DNA of 64,000 nucleotides from Bacteroidales bacterium (GCA_017617495.1 JAFZWD010000050.1:49546-113545), one strand, 5' to 3'. Shown: positions 16,682 to 26,024, counted from the first letter of the stretch. Notes: generated from the sequence alone by a model not told the origin. Translations and numbers: made by a program.

Positions 16682-17686
16682 TTATTCCTCCGTATAGTCC
16701 GCTATCTCGAAGCAGAGGGGGCAGAAGGAGGGGATAGAGCTTCCGCTGCCGCTTGCGCCGTATCCGAGGGAGGAGATGAAGAAGCAGAGGATCCTTCCCT
16801 CCGGGTGAAGTTTGGAAAGCCCGAGGGCAAAGCCCTTGATGACGCTGGAGCCTGCGAGGGTGTTCTTGGTGTAGTCGTCATCGTTCAGGTTCACGCGCTT
16901 TTTCTCATACGTGCCGGATGCACTGTAGGTGCCCGCCACCTTGGCGCTGTCGGCGATGCTGGTGTCGAAAATGACCTCGTCCAGCCTGCGTCCCACGTAA
17001 TTGATATAGAAGGTGGAGTCGGAAGTGTAGCTCTCGTCTTCCTTGCCGGGCTCCAGCACTACATGCCAGAAACCGTCCACCGCGGTATCCTTGACGGCGG
17101 TGGGATAATTGGCCGCCAGATAGCGCGAAAGGGAATCGCTCTCCCACCTGTCGGCATCGCTGAAGGCGTCGACTATGGTGAAGGAAAAGATATAATTGGT
17201 GCCGCTGGCCTTCTTGAGATACTGCTTGGCGCTGCTGTAGCGGTTGAAGGTATTGAGCCATCCGGGGATGACCGCGGTCATGGAACCGCCTATGCGCATG
17301 CCGGAAACAAGCTCCTCCAGTCCGGCGTAAAGTCCGTTGCCGGAGAGGCGCCATACGCCCGGTCCGTAATAACCGGTGCTGTTGTACTTTCCGAGCTGCC
17401 TTGCAAGCTGCTCGTCGGTGGTGGTATAAACGGTGCCGTCCAGATACCTGCAGGTTACCCTTACCCTCACGTAGGAAGAATCCGCAACCGGGTCGCCGGT
17501 TCCGGGAGTCTCTTCCAGTATGTAGGATCCGAGTGCGGTGGGCTGGATGCCCGGATGGTTCTTTGCAATCCAGGCGTCGAACTCGAGCTTGGCGTCGTCG
17601 TTCTTCCCTTCAGAAACTTCCTTTCCACAGGCTGTGAGGGCGAAAATCACCGATGCAGCCAATATGATATGTTTCATTTTCATCAT
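16682..17686 (-). CDS. Lipoprotein with two FKBP-like domains
   Basis: 334 residues. Lipobox FALTAC gives Cys20. Two successive FKBP-type peptidyl-prolyl isomerase-like units can be seen. The first has VRVTCRYLDGTVY and GLEELVSGMRIGGSMTAVIPGWL. The second has YINYVGRRLDEVIFDTS and a degenerate end (VIKGFALGLSKLHPEGRILCFFISSLGYG). It is probably a periplasmic folding helper anchored to the outer membrane. The start ATG at 17686 overlaps the DHH gene stop (ATGA). Isomerase activity is inferred; the second domain looks diverged. Confidence 0.8.
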   Translation of the reverse strand: MMKMKHIILAASVIFALTACGKEVSEGKNDDAKLEFDAWIAKNHPGIQPTALGSYILEETPGTGDPVADSSYVRVRVTCRYLDGTVYTTTDEQLARQLGKYNSTGYYGPGVWRLSGNGLYAGLEELVSGMRIGGSMTAVIPGWLNTFNRYSSAKQYLKKASGTNYIFSFTIVDAFSDADRWESDSLSRYLAANYPTAVKDTAVDGFWHVVLEPGKEDESYTSDSTFYINYVGRRLDEVIFDTSIADSAKVAGTYSASGTYEKKRVNLNDDDYTKNTLAGSSVIKGFALGLSKLHPEGRILCFFISSLGYGASGSGSSIPSFCPLCFEIADYTEE

Positions 17687-18741
17687 TTTTCAGGTCCTCC
17701 TTCGTCTTGCAGGAATCGTGCCGCAGCCGCGGCGATGTAATCCCTGGCTCCGGACTCGGAGGAAATGTCGTCCGGAATGAAGATTTTGCCTCCCGAAGCC
17801 AGCGTGTGGCCGCCTCCGTGGAAGAAGCGCGCGGCCAGTTCGTTTGCGGACAGGCCCGGCTTGCTGCGCAGCGAAACGCGGATCACCCCGTTCTCTTCGC
17901 GTGCAAAGATGCTCATGCGCACCTCCGCAAGGCTCAGGGGGATGTTTACGAGCCCCTCGGTTTCGCCCTCGGAGATGCCGTAGGCGGCCTTCATCGCTTC
18001 GCTCATATAGATGCAGGCGATGCCTCCGGGGAGGATTTCGAGATGCGAGCCGAGCAGATCTGCAAAAGCGTGCAGCTTCTGCGGGCGGTCCTGCCTGTAA
18101 AGCCTGTCGAGGATGTCGTCGCGGTCCACTCCGGCCTGCAGCAGTTCGCCGGCCATGCGAAGCGTTCCGGGATATACCGAGTTGGCGAAATTGTTGGTGT
18201 CGGTGGTCATGCCGGTCATCAGCGCGTAGCGCGAGAAGGGCGGCAGCTTGCAGACGTCGCCTCCCACCTGCGGCAGGGCCTTCAGGACTTCGTAAAGAAG
18301 CTCGCATGCGGAGGATACCTCCGTGCAGGAGAAGCACAGCTCGAAAGCGTCCCGCTCGGGGTTCAGGTGATGGTCTATCAGGACCTTGCGGGCAGGGCTT
18401 GCGGCGAGCAGGGGAGCGAGCCCCTCGGTGCGCCGGAAAGCATTGAAATCCAGGCAGATGAGTGCGTCGCAGCCGGCAATGAGGGCGGCGGCTTCGGCGG
18501 GCTTTGCCGAGGCGTCCAGGAAGTCCCTCCCTTCGCAGAGGAAATCCAGCGTGAACGGGGGAGCATCCGGAGTTATCACGCGCACTTTTTTGCCCGGAAC
18601 CGATGCGATGAATTCCTGCAGGGCGCAGCCGCTTCCGACAGCGTCACCGTCCGGATGGGTGTGGATGACGATTACGAAATCGCTGCAACTTTGCAGGAGC
18701 CCGGCAAGGGCCGATATGTCATTGGCGTCGATGCTGCGCAT
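17683..18741 (-). CDS. DHH/DHHA1 phosphoesterase, NrnA-like
   Basis: 352 residues. DHH domain: VIVIHTHPDGDAVGSG, CLDFNAFRR, VLIDHHLNPE. DHHA1 domain at the C-terminus: FARFFHGGGHTLASGG-type GGGH loop. The length and motifs match bifunctional oligoribonuclease/pAp-phosphatase NrnA proteins, which finish RNA decay (nanoRNA to mononucleotides) and recycle pAp. The metal ligands (HxDxD, DHH) are all present. First gene of the minus-strand run through the MATE and serine hydrolase genes. Confidence 0.88.
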   Translation of the reverse strand: MRSIDANDISALAGLLQSCSDFVIVIHTHPDGDAVGSGCALQEFIASVPGKKVRVITPDAPPFTLDFLCEGRDFLDASAKPAEAAALIAGCDALICLDFNAFRRTEGLAPLLAASPARKVLIDHHLNPERDAFELCFSCTEVSSACELLYEVLKALPQVGGDVCKLPPFSRYALMTGMTTDTNNFANSVYPGTLRMAGELLQAGVDRDDILDRLYRQDRPQKLHAFADLLGSHLEILPGGIACIYMSEAMKAAYGISEGETEGLVNIPLSLAEVRMSIFAREENGVIRVSLRSKPGLSANELAARFFHGGGHTLASGGKIFIPDDISSESGARDYIAAAAARFLQDEGGPEK

Positions 18742-18748
18742 AACGAAG

Positions 18749-18756
18749 CAAATTTA
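18749..18756 (-). promoter_or_regulatory. -7 box for the DHH-FKBP-MATE-hydrolase run
   Basis: TAAATTTG on the minus strand, only 8 nt before the ATG at 18741, which implies an extremely short leader. Confidence 0.5.
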
Positions 18757-18766
18757 CAAAGAATTA

Positions 18767-18797
18767 TTGCAATTGAAGCAATCTTTTTTTAACTTTG
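18767..18797 (+). promoter_or_regulatory. Complete -33/-7 promoter
   Basis: TTG (18767-18769), a 20-nt spacer, then TAACTTTG (18790-18797). This is the best match in the window to the full Bacteroidota housekeeping promoter. It serves the long run from 18831 to 25215. Confidence 0.65.
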
Positions 18798-18830
18798 TCC
18801 GGATTTGAAGAAATATTTTAAAGTATCGAT

Positions 18831-19523
18831 ATGGACAAGAAAGTAAAGGTAATCGTAGAAGTGGTGCTCCTGTTTGCAATCATTGGTCTTACCTATGCAA
18901 TCGTGCGCAGCATCCTCAAACCGGTGGAATTCAACAAACAGGTGGCTTTCCGTTCGGAACTCGCCATCCAGAGGCTCAAGGACATCCGTACGCTTCAGGT
19001 GGCTTACAAGAGCGAAACGGGCAAGTTCCTCTCCACTGTCGATTCCCTCAAGGATTTCTACAACAACGGAAAGATTTCCGTGGTGATGCAGATCGGTTCG
19101 CTCGACGACTCCCTCGCCGTGGTTCACACCGAAAAGATCAAGAAGAAGAACCGCAAGATTACCCCTCAGCAGATGTATCAGATGTATCTGGACGGGGACA
19201 ATCTGCTCATCTTCTCCGTGGAGAACAAGATTGACGTCAAGGACACCCTCTTCAAGGGACGCACGGACTTCTGCGTGGACTCCCTGGCATTCATTCCGTT
19301 CTCCGGCGGCGATTCGGTCATAATGTCCGCAATCACCCGCCAGGTGTCCGGCGTTCAGGTTCCCCTGTTCGAGGCAAAGATGCCCTACAAGCTTCTGCTC
19401 AAGGGTCTCGACAACCAGCTGCGCATCAATCTCGACCACGAGAAGATGGACCAGAACCGCTACGTCGGTCTGCAGGTGGGTTCCATCGACGCTCCTAACA
19501 ACAACGCGGGTAACTGGGAATAG
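18831..19523 (+). CDS. Unknown single-pass membrane protein
   Basis: 230 residues. One N-terminal transmembrane helix (VIVEVVLLFAIIGLTYAIV, residues ~7-26), then a region with FNKQVAFRSELAIQRLKDIRTLQVAYKSETGKF. That part looks like the helix and stalk of a pilin-like or coiled membrane protein. The C-terminal ~100 residues are strand-rich, with a polar Asn-rich end (IDAPNNNAGNWE). I do not recognise the family. It overlaps the next gene by one base and shares its promoter, so it may act with the DUF3822-like protein. Confidence 0.75.
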   Translation: MDKKVKVIVEVVLLFAIIGLTYAIVRSILKPVEFNKQVAFRSELAIQRLKDIRTLQVAYKSETGKFLSTVDSLKDFYNNGKISVVMQIGSLDDSLAVVHTEKIKKKNRKITPQQMYQMYLDGDNLLIFSVENKIDVKDTLFKGRTDFCVDSLAFIPFSGGDSVIMSAITRQVSGVQVPLFEAKMPYKLLLKGLDNQLRINLDHEKMDQNRYVGLQVGSIDAPNNNAGNWE

Positions 19524-19999
19524 TGGCAGGAACCATCCTCACAGGCAAGTGCACCCTGGTGCCGCAAAACTTTTTCAGGCAGGACAAAGCGCGGGAGATT
19601 CTTTCCGAGGTTGTCCTGCTTGACGCAGATGATGCGGTTGCCTGGCTGGACGTGCCCGAGTGGGATGCGGTGCTGGTATATGCCGCGAAGCGCGGCCAGA
19701 GCGGCGTGCCCGAGCTGTTCGAGGTAATCCGCAGCCTTTCCCGCTGCAGCGAGTACAACAAGATAGTCGCTTCCCATAAAGAGGGGAGGCTTTATCTGGC
19801 GGTGGCACAGGGCCGCTCCCTGCTGCTTGCCAATACCTACGAGGCTCCCGACTTCACTACGGCGGAGTACTATATCTTCCTTGCGATGCATTCCCTCCAG
19901 CTGAACCCCGAGGTGTCCACGATATGCCTCGCCAGCCCGGTGAGCGCGGAGGAGGAGATGTCGCTCTACCGTTATTTCCGGATGGTGGAACCGCTATGA
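19523..19999 (+). CDS. DUF3822-like protein
   Basis: 158 residues beginning with GTG at 19523, which overlaps the stop before it. The arrangement directly before rsmD (ATGA overlap) is typical of DUF3822 proteins in Bacteroidota, and KIVASHKEGRLYLAVAQGRSLLLANTY resembles their ASKHA-like core. It is shorter than the roughly 250 residues I expect, so it may be an N-terminally reduced form. Function unknown. Confidence 0.6.
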   Translation: MAGTILTGKCTLVPQNFFRQDKAREILSEVVLLDADDAVAWLDVPEWDAVLVYAAKRGQSGVPELFEVIRSLSRCSEYNKIVASHKEGRLYLAVAQGRSLLLANTYEAPDFTTAEYYIFLAMHSLQLNPEVSTICLASPVSAEEEMSLYRYFRMVEPL

Positions 20000-20532
20000 G
20001 AATTATCGGCGGCAAACTCAAGGGCAAGACAATAGTTCTGCCTGCCAAGTATGCCGCGAGGCCTACGACGGATTTCGCGCGCGAAGGCCTTTTCAATGTC
20101 CTGGACAACGAATACGATTTCGAAGGCCTGAAGGTGCTGGACCTCTTCGGGGGCACCGGAGCCGTGAGCTTCGAGTTCGCTTCGCGTGGCGCGGGGCATG
20201 TGTGGTGCGTGGAGATGGCCCGTGAGAACGCGTCGTTCATAATCCGCGAAGCCTCCCGCCTGGGCCTGCCCAACGTGAGCTGCGTGCGCAACAACGTCTT
20301 CGATTTCCTGCCCCTGTGCCGCGAGAAGTTCGATATAATATTCGCGGACCCTCCGTATGCCCTCGAGGGGCTCGAAACCCTGCCCGACAAGGTGTTCGCG
20401 CAGGATATCCTCTTCCCCGAACGCTATTTTATACTGGAACACGGCGACGGGCACAGTTTTACCGCCCATCCGTTTTTTAAGAAGGAAAAGGTTTACGGCC
20501 GCGTCCACTTCAGCTTTTTTGAGAAACAATAA
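19996..20532 (+). CDS. rsmD: 16S rRNA (guanine966-N2)-methyltransferase RsmD
   Basis: 178 residues from ATG 19996, which overlaps the previous stop. N-terminal MRIIGGKLKGKTI, the SAM site VLDLFGGTGAVSFEFASRGA and the catalytic IIFADPPYALEGL (DPPY) define RsmD. It modifies G966 of 16S rRNA in the 30S head. A longer frame upstream (from 19924) was rejected because it lies inside the DUF3822-like gene. Confidence 0.95.
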   Translation: MRIIGGKLKGKTIVLPAKYAARPTTDFAREGLFNVLDNEYDFEGLKVLDLFGGTGAVSFEFASRGAGHVWCVEMARENASFIIREASRLGLPNVSCVRNNVFDFLPLCREKFDIIFADPPYALEGLETLPDKVFAQDILFPERYFILEHGDGHSFTAHPFFKKEKVYGRVHFSFFEKQ

Positions 20533-20544
20533 CACTAGTAAGCT

Positions 20545-21999
20545 ATGATATCATTCATTCTCAGCCTGATTGCGCTGATTCTCGGTTACCTGCTTTACGG
20601 CAAGGTAGTGGAAAAATGCATTGCTCCCGACCCGACCCGCCCCACCCCTGCGGTCACCAAGGCGGACGGCGTGGACTTCGTGCCGATGCCCTCCTGGAAA
20701 GTCTACATGATCCAGTTCCTTAACATCGCCGGAACGGGCCCCATCTTCGGAGCCATCATGGGTGCCAAATTCGGGCCTTCCAGCTATCTGTGGATAGTTT
20801 TCGGCTGCATCTTCGCAGGTGCGGTGCACGATTACTTCACAGGTATGCTCTCGATGCGCAACGACGGCGCCGGACTTCCCGAACTGGTGCGCAAATACCT
20901 GGGACGCGGAACGAGCGCCCTGCTCCTGGTATTCTCGATAGTGCTCCTGCTTCTTGTGGGAACGGTGTTCGTGTTCAGCCCCGCGCTTATCCTGGGCGAC
21001 CTCGCCGGTGACGGTTCGCGCCTCGCCATCATGGCCTGGGTGGGCATCATCTTCCTTTATTATATCATAGCGACGCTGCTCCCGATCGACAAGATCATCG
21101 GCCGGGTTTACCCGCTGTTCGCTTTCGCGCTGCTGTTCATGGCACTCGCGCTCTGCGTATGCCTCTTCATAAAATGGCCCGCGCTTCCCGAGCTTTGGGA
21201 CGGCCTCGGCAACCTGGGCGCGGAAAAGGGCCTGCTCAATGGACAGCCCATCCTGCCCTGCCTCTTCATAACCATCGCCTGCGGCGCAATTTCCGGCTTC
21301 CACGCCACCCAGAGCCCGCTTATGGCACGCTGCGTCAAGAACGAGAGCCTCGGCCGCCCGATTTTCTACGGGGCCATGATTACCGAAGGCATAGTGGCGC
21401 TCATCTGGGCCGCGGTTTCCAGCTACTTCTTCTTTGACGGGGGAGCCGAAGAGATGGGCCTCACCACCGCCACTCAGGCTCCGGGCGTTGTCACCGCCGT
21501 GTCCAAGCACTGGCTTGGACTGCTCGGAGGCATCCTCGCGATTCTGGGCGTCGTTGCCGCGCCCATCACCAGCGGCGACACCGCCTTCCGCAGCGCCCGC
21601 CTCATCGTGGCGGACTTCCTGCACCTGGAACAGAAAAAACACGTCAACCGCCTCATGATAGCGATTCCCATCTTCGTGGTGGCTTCGCTGCTGCTTTGGT
21701 ACAACATCGCCGACGAGAACGGCTTCAACACTATCTGGCGCTACTTCGGCTGGGCCAACCAGACGCTGGCCTGCTTCGCTCTCTGGACTGCTACGGCCTG
21801 GATTACCAAGCACCGCGAGGGCCTCTGGTACCTGATTACCCTGCTGCCTGCGGCGTTCATGACAGGCATCTGCACCACCTACATCTGCGTGGATAAGATC
21901 GGCTTCCATCTGCCTCAGAGCATCATCCCCTGGGTGATGATAGGAGTGTCGGTGGCGAGCATCGCGGTTTACTTCATCCTTCGCAGGCCCAAGAAATGA
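20545..21999 (+). CDS. cstA: Carbon starvation protein CstA family transporter
   Basis: 484 residues, about 13 membrane helices. Motifs: PSWKVYMIQFLNIAGTGPIFGAI, GCIFAGAVHDYFTGMLSMRN, ISGFHATQSPLMARC and APITSGDTAFRSARLIV. CstA/BtsT-type proteins import peptides or pyruvate when carbon is scarce. It is shorter than the E. coli protein (~700 residues), as usual in this phylum. Its stop overlaps the next esterase ATG. Confidence 0.93.
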   Translation: MISFILSLIALILGYLLYGKVVEKCIAPDPTRPTPAVTKADGVDFVPMPSWKVYMIQFLNIAGTGPIFGAIMGAKFGPSSYLWIVFGCIFAGAVHDYFTGMLSMRNDGAGLPELVRKYLGRGTSALLLVFSIVLLLLVGTVFVFSPALILGDLAGDGSRLAIMAWVGIIFLYYIIATLLPIDKIIGRVYPLFAFALLFMALALCVCLFIKWPALPELWDGLGNLGAEKGLLNGQPILPCLFITIACGAISGFHATQSPLMARCVKNESLGRPIFYGAMITEGIVALIWAAVSSYFFFDGGAEEMGLTTATQAPGVVTAVSKHWLGLLGGILAILGVVAAPITSGDTAFRSARLIVADFLHLEQKKHVNRLMIAIPIFVVASLLLWYNIADENGFNTIWRYFGWANQTLACFALWTATAWITKHREGLWYLITLLPAAFMTGICTTYICVDKIGFHLPQSIIPWVMIGVSVASIAVYFILRRPKK

Positions 22000-22994
22000 G
22001 ACGCATTCTCGCAATACTGCTGATTCTCGCCCTGGCGGCCACGGTCGCGGCAGGGCAGAACGCAAAGAAAAAGAAGGCTCCCAGCCGCTACGGAGTAAGC
22101 CTCACCCAGCAGGCGGACGGCAGCTGGAAGGCCGACAAAAAAGTTACCGCGCTGCTGGACGGAGCAAAGCCCGAGGGCTTCTTTGAACCCTACAAGGGAG
22201 AACCCTTCTTTACCGAGGAATCCATCGCAGACGTGCCTTGCGAGGAGGTGGTCTACAAGACCTATCCCGACCGCAAGCTGGTAATGTATATCTGCAGGGC
22301 GGTCGGTGTCGACGGTCCCGCCCCGGTGGTCTGCCACATTCACGGCGGAGGCTGGCGCAGCGGCCATCCCAGGGGATTCGTACCCAAGCTCAAGTATATC
22401 GCAAAATACTGCGGACTCGCGGGGGTGAGCATCCAGTATTCGCTGGAGGGCCAGACGGACGCTACCATATCGGTGACCATGCAGGACCTTCACGATGCGG
22501 TGCAGTACCTGCGCGACCATGCCGCGGAGTACAACCTGGACACCAGGCATCTCGCTTTCTGCGGACATTCCGCCGGCGGCCACCTGTCCGCTATGATGGC
22601 TATGACCGAACCCGACGCCAAGGTGCTTGCGGGCTGGGCGGGTCCCTACGACCTGGTGAGCGAGCTCAAGTACTGGAAAGACGGCCCCTCGCCGGCAATG
22701 CAGCGCTACTTCCACGACGGTAAGATTCGCCAACTTCGTAAATTCTCGCCGGTCAATCTCGTTCCCAAGAAACGTCAGGTGGCGGTGCAGCTGTACCAGG
22801 GAACATGCGACCCGCTGGTGCATTACACCCAGGCGCTGAACTTCGAGAAGGCTCTCAAAAAGGCCGGCCAGAAGACCGTGGAATGCCATATCTACGAGTA
22901 TTACGGCCACAGCATCAACAGCGTAAACTGCGACAAGGGCTCCGAAGTATTTTTCAAGTCTATTCAATTCGTGAAAGAACACATATATGATTGA
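21996..22994 (+). CDS. Exported alpha/beta-hydrolase esterase
   Basis: 332 residues. Signal peptide (ILLILALAATVAAG), then a Lys-rich stretch and an alpha/beta-hydrolase domain with oxyanion loop CHIHGGGWRSG, nucleophile GHSAGGH and C-terminal His in YYGHSIN. It resembles BD-FAE/carboxylesterases that remove acyl groups from glycans. It is coupled by overlaps to cstA (4 bp) and to the YhcH gene (8 bp). Confidence 0.85.
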   Translation: MRRILAILLILALAATVAAGQNAKKKKAPSRYGVSLTQQADGSWKADKKVTALLDGAKPEGFFEPYKGEPFFTEESIADVPCEEVVYKTYPDRKLVMYICRAVGVDGPAPVVCHIHGGGWRSGHPRGFVPKLKYIAKYCGLAGVSIQYSLEGQTDATISVTMQDLHDAVQYLRDHAAEYNLDTRHLAFCGHSAGGHLSAMMAMTEPDAKVLAGWAGPYDLVSELKYWKDGPSPAMQRYFHDGKIRQLRKFSPVNLVPKKRQVAVQLYQGTCDPLVHYTQALNFEKALKKAGQKTVECHIYEYYGHSINSVNCDKGSEVFFKSIQFVKEHIYD

Positions 22995-23490
22995 CACTAA
23001 AGAACTGGCTCAGATTTGGGCCGCATTTCCTCTTTCGGAGGAGAACGATGCCGCACAGCTTGCGGAACAGCTTAAGAACAATCCCGAAGAATGGGCCGCA
23101 GCGGCCGAATTCCTGAAGCGTCCCGACCTGGACAGCCTGCCCGCAGGGCGTCACGAGATTACCGCGCACAGCTTCGCGGCAGTTTCGGAATACGATTCCC
23201 GCGCGGAGGGCAAGTACGAGGCACACAAGGATTACGCCGACATTCAGCTGATTCTGGAAGGTGCCGAGAACATCTGGATTGCTCCCATCGACGCGGCAAC
23301 CGAAAGGCTCAGCGACTACGACCCCGTCAAGGACATCGAGTTCTTCGGCGCAGCCTCGCACGACGAGCGTGCAGCCCTTGCAGACCGCAAGCACTGGGTG
23401 ATACTCTTCCCCTCTGACCTGCACAAGCCCTGCATCGCCATCGACAAGCCGGTGCACATCCACAAGATTGTTGTCAAAGTCAAGCTCTAG
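22987..23490 (+). CDS. YhcH/YjgK/YiaL family protein
   Basis: 167 residues of the DUF386 cupin-like family: AHSFAAVSEYDSRAEGKYEAHKDYADIQLILEG, SDYDPVKDIEFF and the C-terminal FPSDLHKPCIAIDKPVHIHKIVVKV. Members such as NanQ are reported sialic-acid anomerases, and others occur in sugar catabolism loci. Its place between two exported esterases suggests a role in using acylated sugars, but the sugar is unknown. Confidence 0.9.
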   Translation: MIDTKELAQIWAAFPLSEENDAAQLAEQLKNNPEEWAAAAEFLKRPDLDSLPAGRHEITAHSFAAVSEYDSRAEGKYEAHKDYADIQLILEGAENIWIAPIDAATERLSDYDPVKDIEFFGAASHDERAALADRKHWVILFPSDLHKPCIAIDKPVHIHKIVVKVKL

Positions 23491-23496
23491 AGCACA

Positions 23497-25215
23497 ATGA
23501 AAAGACTTTTAGTATTTGCGCTGCTGCTATGCAGCCTCCCGCTCGCCGGCCTCGAGCGTCAGCCGCTGTGGCCCAAAAAGGCCATGCCCGACGCCCAGCC
23601 CGAGCAGATTGCGGCAATGACTTCCGAGTCCAAGGCCCCCGGGTTCAAGCCCGACAAATATCGCATGCCTTATCTGGAGTGGTTCGAAAAACCCGCCAAC
23701 TTCAACGGTACCTGCATGATCCTAATCTCCGGAGGCGGCTACAACAACACCTGCGACATGAAGCTCATCGACCTCTGGCACGAGCAGCTGGCGGCGAAGG
23801 GCGTGCAGTGCGTGAGCCTGGTCTACCGCACTCCGCGTCCGAAAGGCCTGCCCTTCTACCAGAGTGCCTGGGAAGACGGCCAGAGGGCAGTCAAACTGGT
23901 GCGCAGCCAGGCTGCCAAGCGCGGCTACGATCCCGAGAAAATCGGTGCCGTGGGCATGTCTGCGGGCGGTCACCTGACGCTTCTGCTGGCAACCTGCTCC
24001 GAAACTCCGGCATACGAAAAGGTGGATGCAATAGACGACACTCCCTGCCATATTAATATAGCGGTAGCGCACGCCCCCGCATACGTGACTTCGGATGCCG
24101 ACAAGGGCTCCCGCGCCACCCGCCAGGGTTACGGCCCGGACGTTACCGTGAGCAGCCTGTTCAAGTTCGACGGCCATACCTGTCCGATCAGCTTCCATCA
24201 CGGTGGACTCGATCCTTATTCACCCAACGGCTCAACCCAGGTCTACCGCCAGCTCAGGCGTATGCACATACCTGCAGAACTGCATCTGTACCCGGGCAAG
24301 GCCCACGGATGCTACGGCTTCGAAAGGGCGGTGGAGTTCATGACACAGGTGGGTTTCTTCGGCCCTGTGGAGCCGGAAGTGAAGCTTATGGACCGCTTTA
24401 CCAGCGACGAAGACCGCGCCGAGGTAATCCGCGAGGACATCTGGCCGGAAGGCAGGATTCCCGACTTCCAGGAGCATCAGAACAAGCCCTACATCGAGTG
24501 GCATATTCCTGCGGTGCGCAAGAGCGACGCCATCCAGATTATTTATTCCGGCGGCAGCTATATGGAAAACAAGCCCGAGGACTTTGAGGTGGCTCCCGCA
24601 AGGCGTTATCTGAACGCGATGGGCGTGACTGTGGTTACCCTGAAGTACCGCTGCCCCCGTCCCAAGGCACCTCTGGCAAAGCATACTACAGCATGGCAGG
24701 ACCTCCAGCGTACCATCCGTATAGTTCGCAGCGAAGCGGCCTCCCGCGGGCTTAACCCGGACAAGATAGGCATCATGGGCTCGTCGGCCGGAGGCCATCT
24801 CACCCTTATGGGAGTGACTTCCTCGCGCCAGAACAGCTATCTGGCCATCGACAAGATCGACAAGACCGTCTCCTGCAAGGTGCAGTGGGGCATCGGCATT
24901 TATCCCGCCTACGCGCTTACCGACGGTTTGGTTGAAACGAATACCCACGGCGGTAACGAGGACGGCGACGTGCTGGCTCCTGAGTTCAATTTCGACCTGG
25001 ATACCGCTCCTATGCTGCTGATTCACGGCGATGATGATACCTGGGCTGCGATGAATTCGGTGAAAACCTGGGAAAAGATGCGCGCGATGGGCATCCAGAG
25101 CGAGCTCCATACACTTGCGCTGCGCGGCCACTGCTTTCAGCGCCATGCCTCGCCCGGCACCGGCAGCTACACCTGGCTCGACCGCATAGGGGAGTACCTG
25201 CAGCCGCTGCTGTAG
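23497..25215 (+). CDS. Exported esterase with two tandem alpha/beta-hydrolase domains
   Basis: 572 residues. Signal peptide (LLVFALLLCSLPLAG), then two homologous hydrolase domains. Domain 1 (~60-290) has ISGGGYNN, nucleophile GMSAGGH (Ser155), Asp239 in GLDPYSP and His270 in GKAHGCYGF. Domain 2 (~320-570) has YSGGSYMEN, GSSAGGH (Ser430), GDDDTW (Asp513/514) and His545 in LRGHCFQ. Both triads look complete, so both halves may be active. Shared words (VTLKYRCPRPK and VSLVYRTPRPKG) indicate duplication. It ends the run that began at 18831. Confidence 0.85.
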   Translation: MKRLLVFALLLCSLPLAGLERQPLWPKKAMPDAQPEQIAAMTSESKAPGFKPDKYRMPYLEWFEKPANFNGTCMILISGGGYNNTCDMKLIDLWHEQLAAKGVQCVSLVYRTPRPKGLPFYQSAWEDGQRAVKLVRSQAAKRGYDPEKIGAVGMSAGGHLTLLLATCSETPAYEKVDAIDDTPCHINIAVAHAPAYVTSDADKGSRATRQGYGPDVTVSSLFKFDGHTCPISFHHGGLDPYSPNGSTQVYRQLRRMHIPAELHLYPGKAHGCYGFERAVEFMTQVGFFGPVEPEVKLMDRFTSDEDRAEVIREDIWPEGRIPDFQEHQNKPYIEWHIPAVRKSDAIQIIYSGGSYMENKPEDFEVAPARRYLNAMGVTVVTLKYRCPRPKAPLAKHTTAWQDLQRTIRIVRSEAASRGLNPDKIGIMGSSAGGHLTLMGVTSSRQNSYLAIDKIDKTVSCKVQWGIGIYPAYALTDGLVETNTHGGNEDGDVLAPEFNFDLDTAPMLLIHGDDDTWAAMNSVKTWEKMRAMGIQSELHTLALRGHCFQRHASPGTGSYTWLDRIGEYLQPLL

Positions 25216-25221
25216 GCTTTC

Positions 25222-26013
25222 TTACAGACCTTTGGATTTTCCCTCGTCCCAGATGGCATCCATCTCGGCGAGGGACATCTTTTTAAGGTCGAGTCCCTTC
25301 GCGAGAGTCTGCTGCTCGAGATAGGTGAAGCGGCGGCGGAACTTTTCGCAGGTGCGGTCCAGGGCTACGCCGGGATCCACTCCGTAGAGGCGCGCTGCGT
25401 TGACCAGCGCGAAGAGCGCGTCGCCAAACTCTTCTTCGATATGGTCCCGGGAGCCTTCGGCGATGGCTTCATGCACTTCCTGCAGCTCTTCCTCCACCTT
25501 GGGCCAGACGTCTTCCTTCTTCTCCCAGTCGAAGCCCACGGCGCGGGCCTTGTCCTGCATCGCGTAGGCCTTGAGCACCGGCGGGAAGCTCTTGGGAACC
25601 CCGCCCAGAATGGTGCTGTTGCCGCCTTTTTCCTTGGTTTTGATCTTTTCCCAGGCCGCGGCAACTTCCTCTTCGGTGAGCCCTTCGGGGGAGCCGTCGC
25701 CGAACACGTGGGGATGGCGGAAAATCATTTTCTCGCAGAGGCGGTTGATTATGTCCGCAATGTCGTAACGGCCGAGTTCTTCGGAAATCTTTGCATAGAA
25801 GATAATGTGCAGCAGCACGTCGCCGAGTTCCTTCTCGAGCCCGTTCCAGTCCGCGCGAAGCACGTCGTCGCTGAGTTCGTACACCTCTTCCACGGTCATC
25901 GGGCGCAGGCTCTCCACGGTCTGGGCTGCATTCCAGGGGCATTTTTGCCGGAGTGTGTCCATAATGTCGAGCGCGCGGCCGAAAGCTTCCAGCTTTTCTT
26001 CTTTGGTATGCAT
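25222..26013 (-). CDS. mazG: Nucleoside triphosphate pyrophosphohydrolase MazG
   Basis: 263 residues from ATG 26013 (MHTKEEK). Two MazG units: the N-terminal one with CPWNAAQTVESLRPMTVEEVYEL and LEKELGDVLLHIIFYAKI, and the C-terminal one with KVEEELQEVHEAI and EEEFGDALFALVNAARL. Both carry the EExxE...ExxD metal motifs. It hydrolyses NTPs and dNTPs to monophosphates and may lower aberrant nucleotides or ppGpp. It is divergent from the CoA-transferase gene. Confidence 0.95.
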   Translation of the reverse strand: MHTKEEKLEAFGRALDIMDTLRQKCPWNAAQTVESLRPMTVEEVYELSDDVLRADWNGLEKELGDVLLHIIFYAKISEELGRYDIADIINRLCEKMIFRHPHVFGDGSPEGLTEEEVAAAWEKIKTKEKGGNSTILGGVPKSFPPVLKAYAMQDKARAVGFDWEKKEDVWPKVEEELQEVHEAIAEGSRDHIEEEFGDALFALVNAARLYGVDPGVALDRTCEKFRRRFTYLEQQTLAKGLDLKKMSLAEMDAIWDEGKSKGL

Positions 26014-26024
26014 AAGATTTTTCC

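Noticed and set aside
15263-17740. 825-residue plus-strand frame
   Set aside because: Antisense to the MATE and FKBP-like genes, low complexity (Glu/Gln/His-rich) and no known domain.
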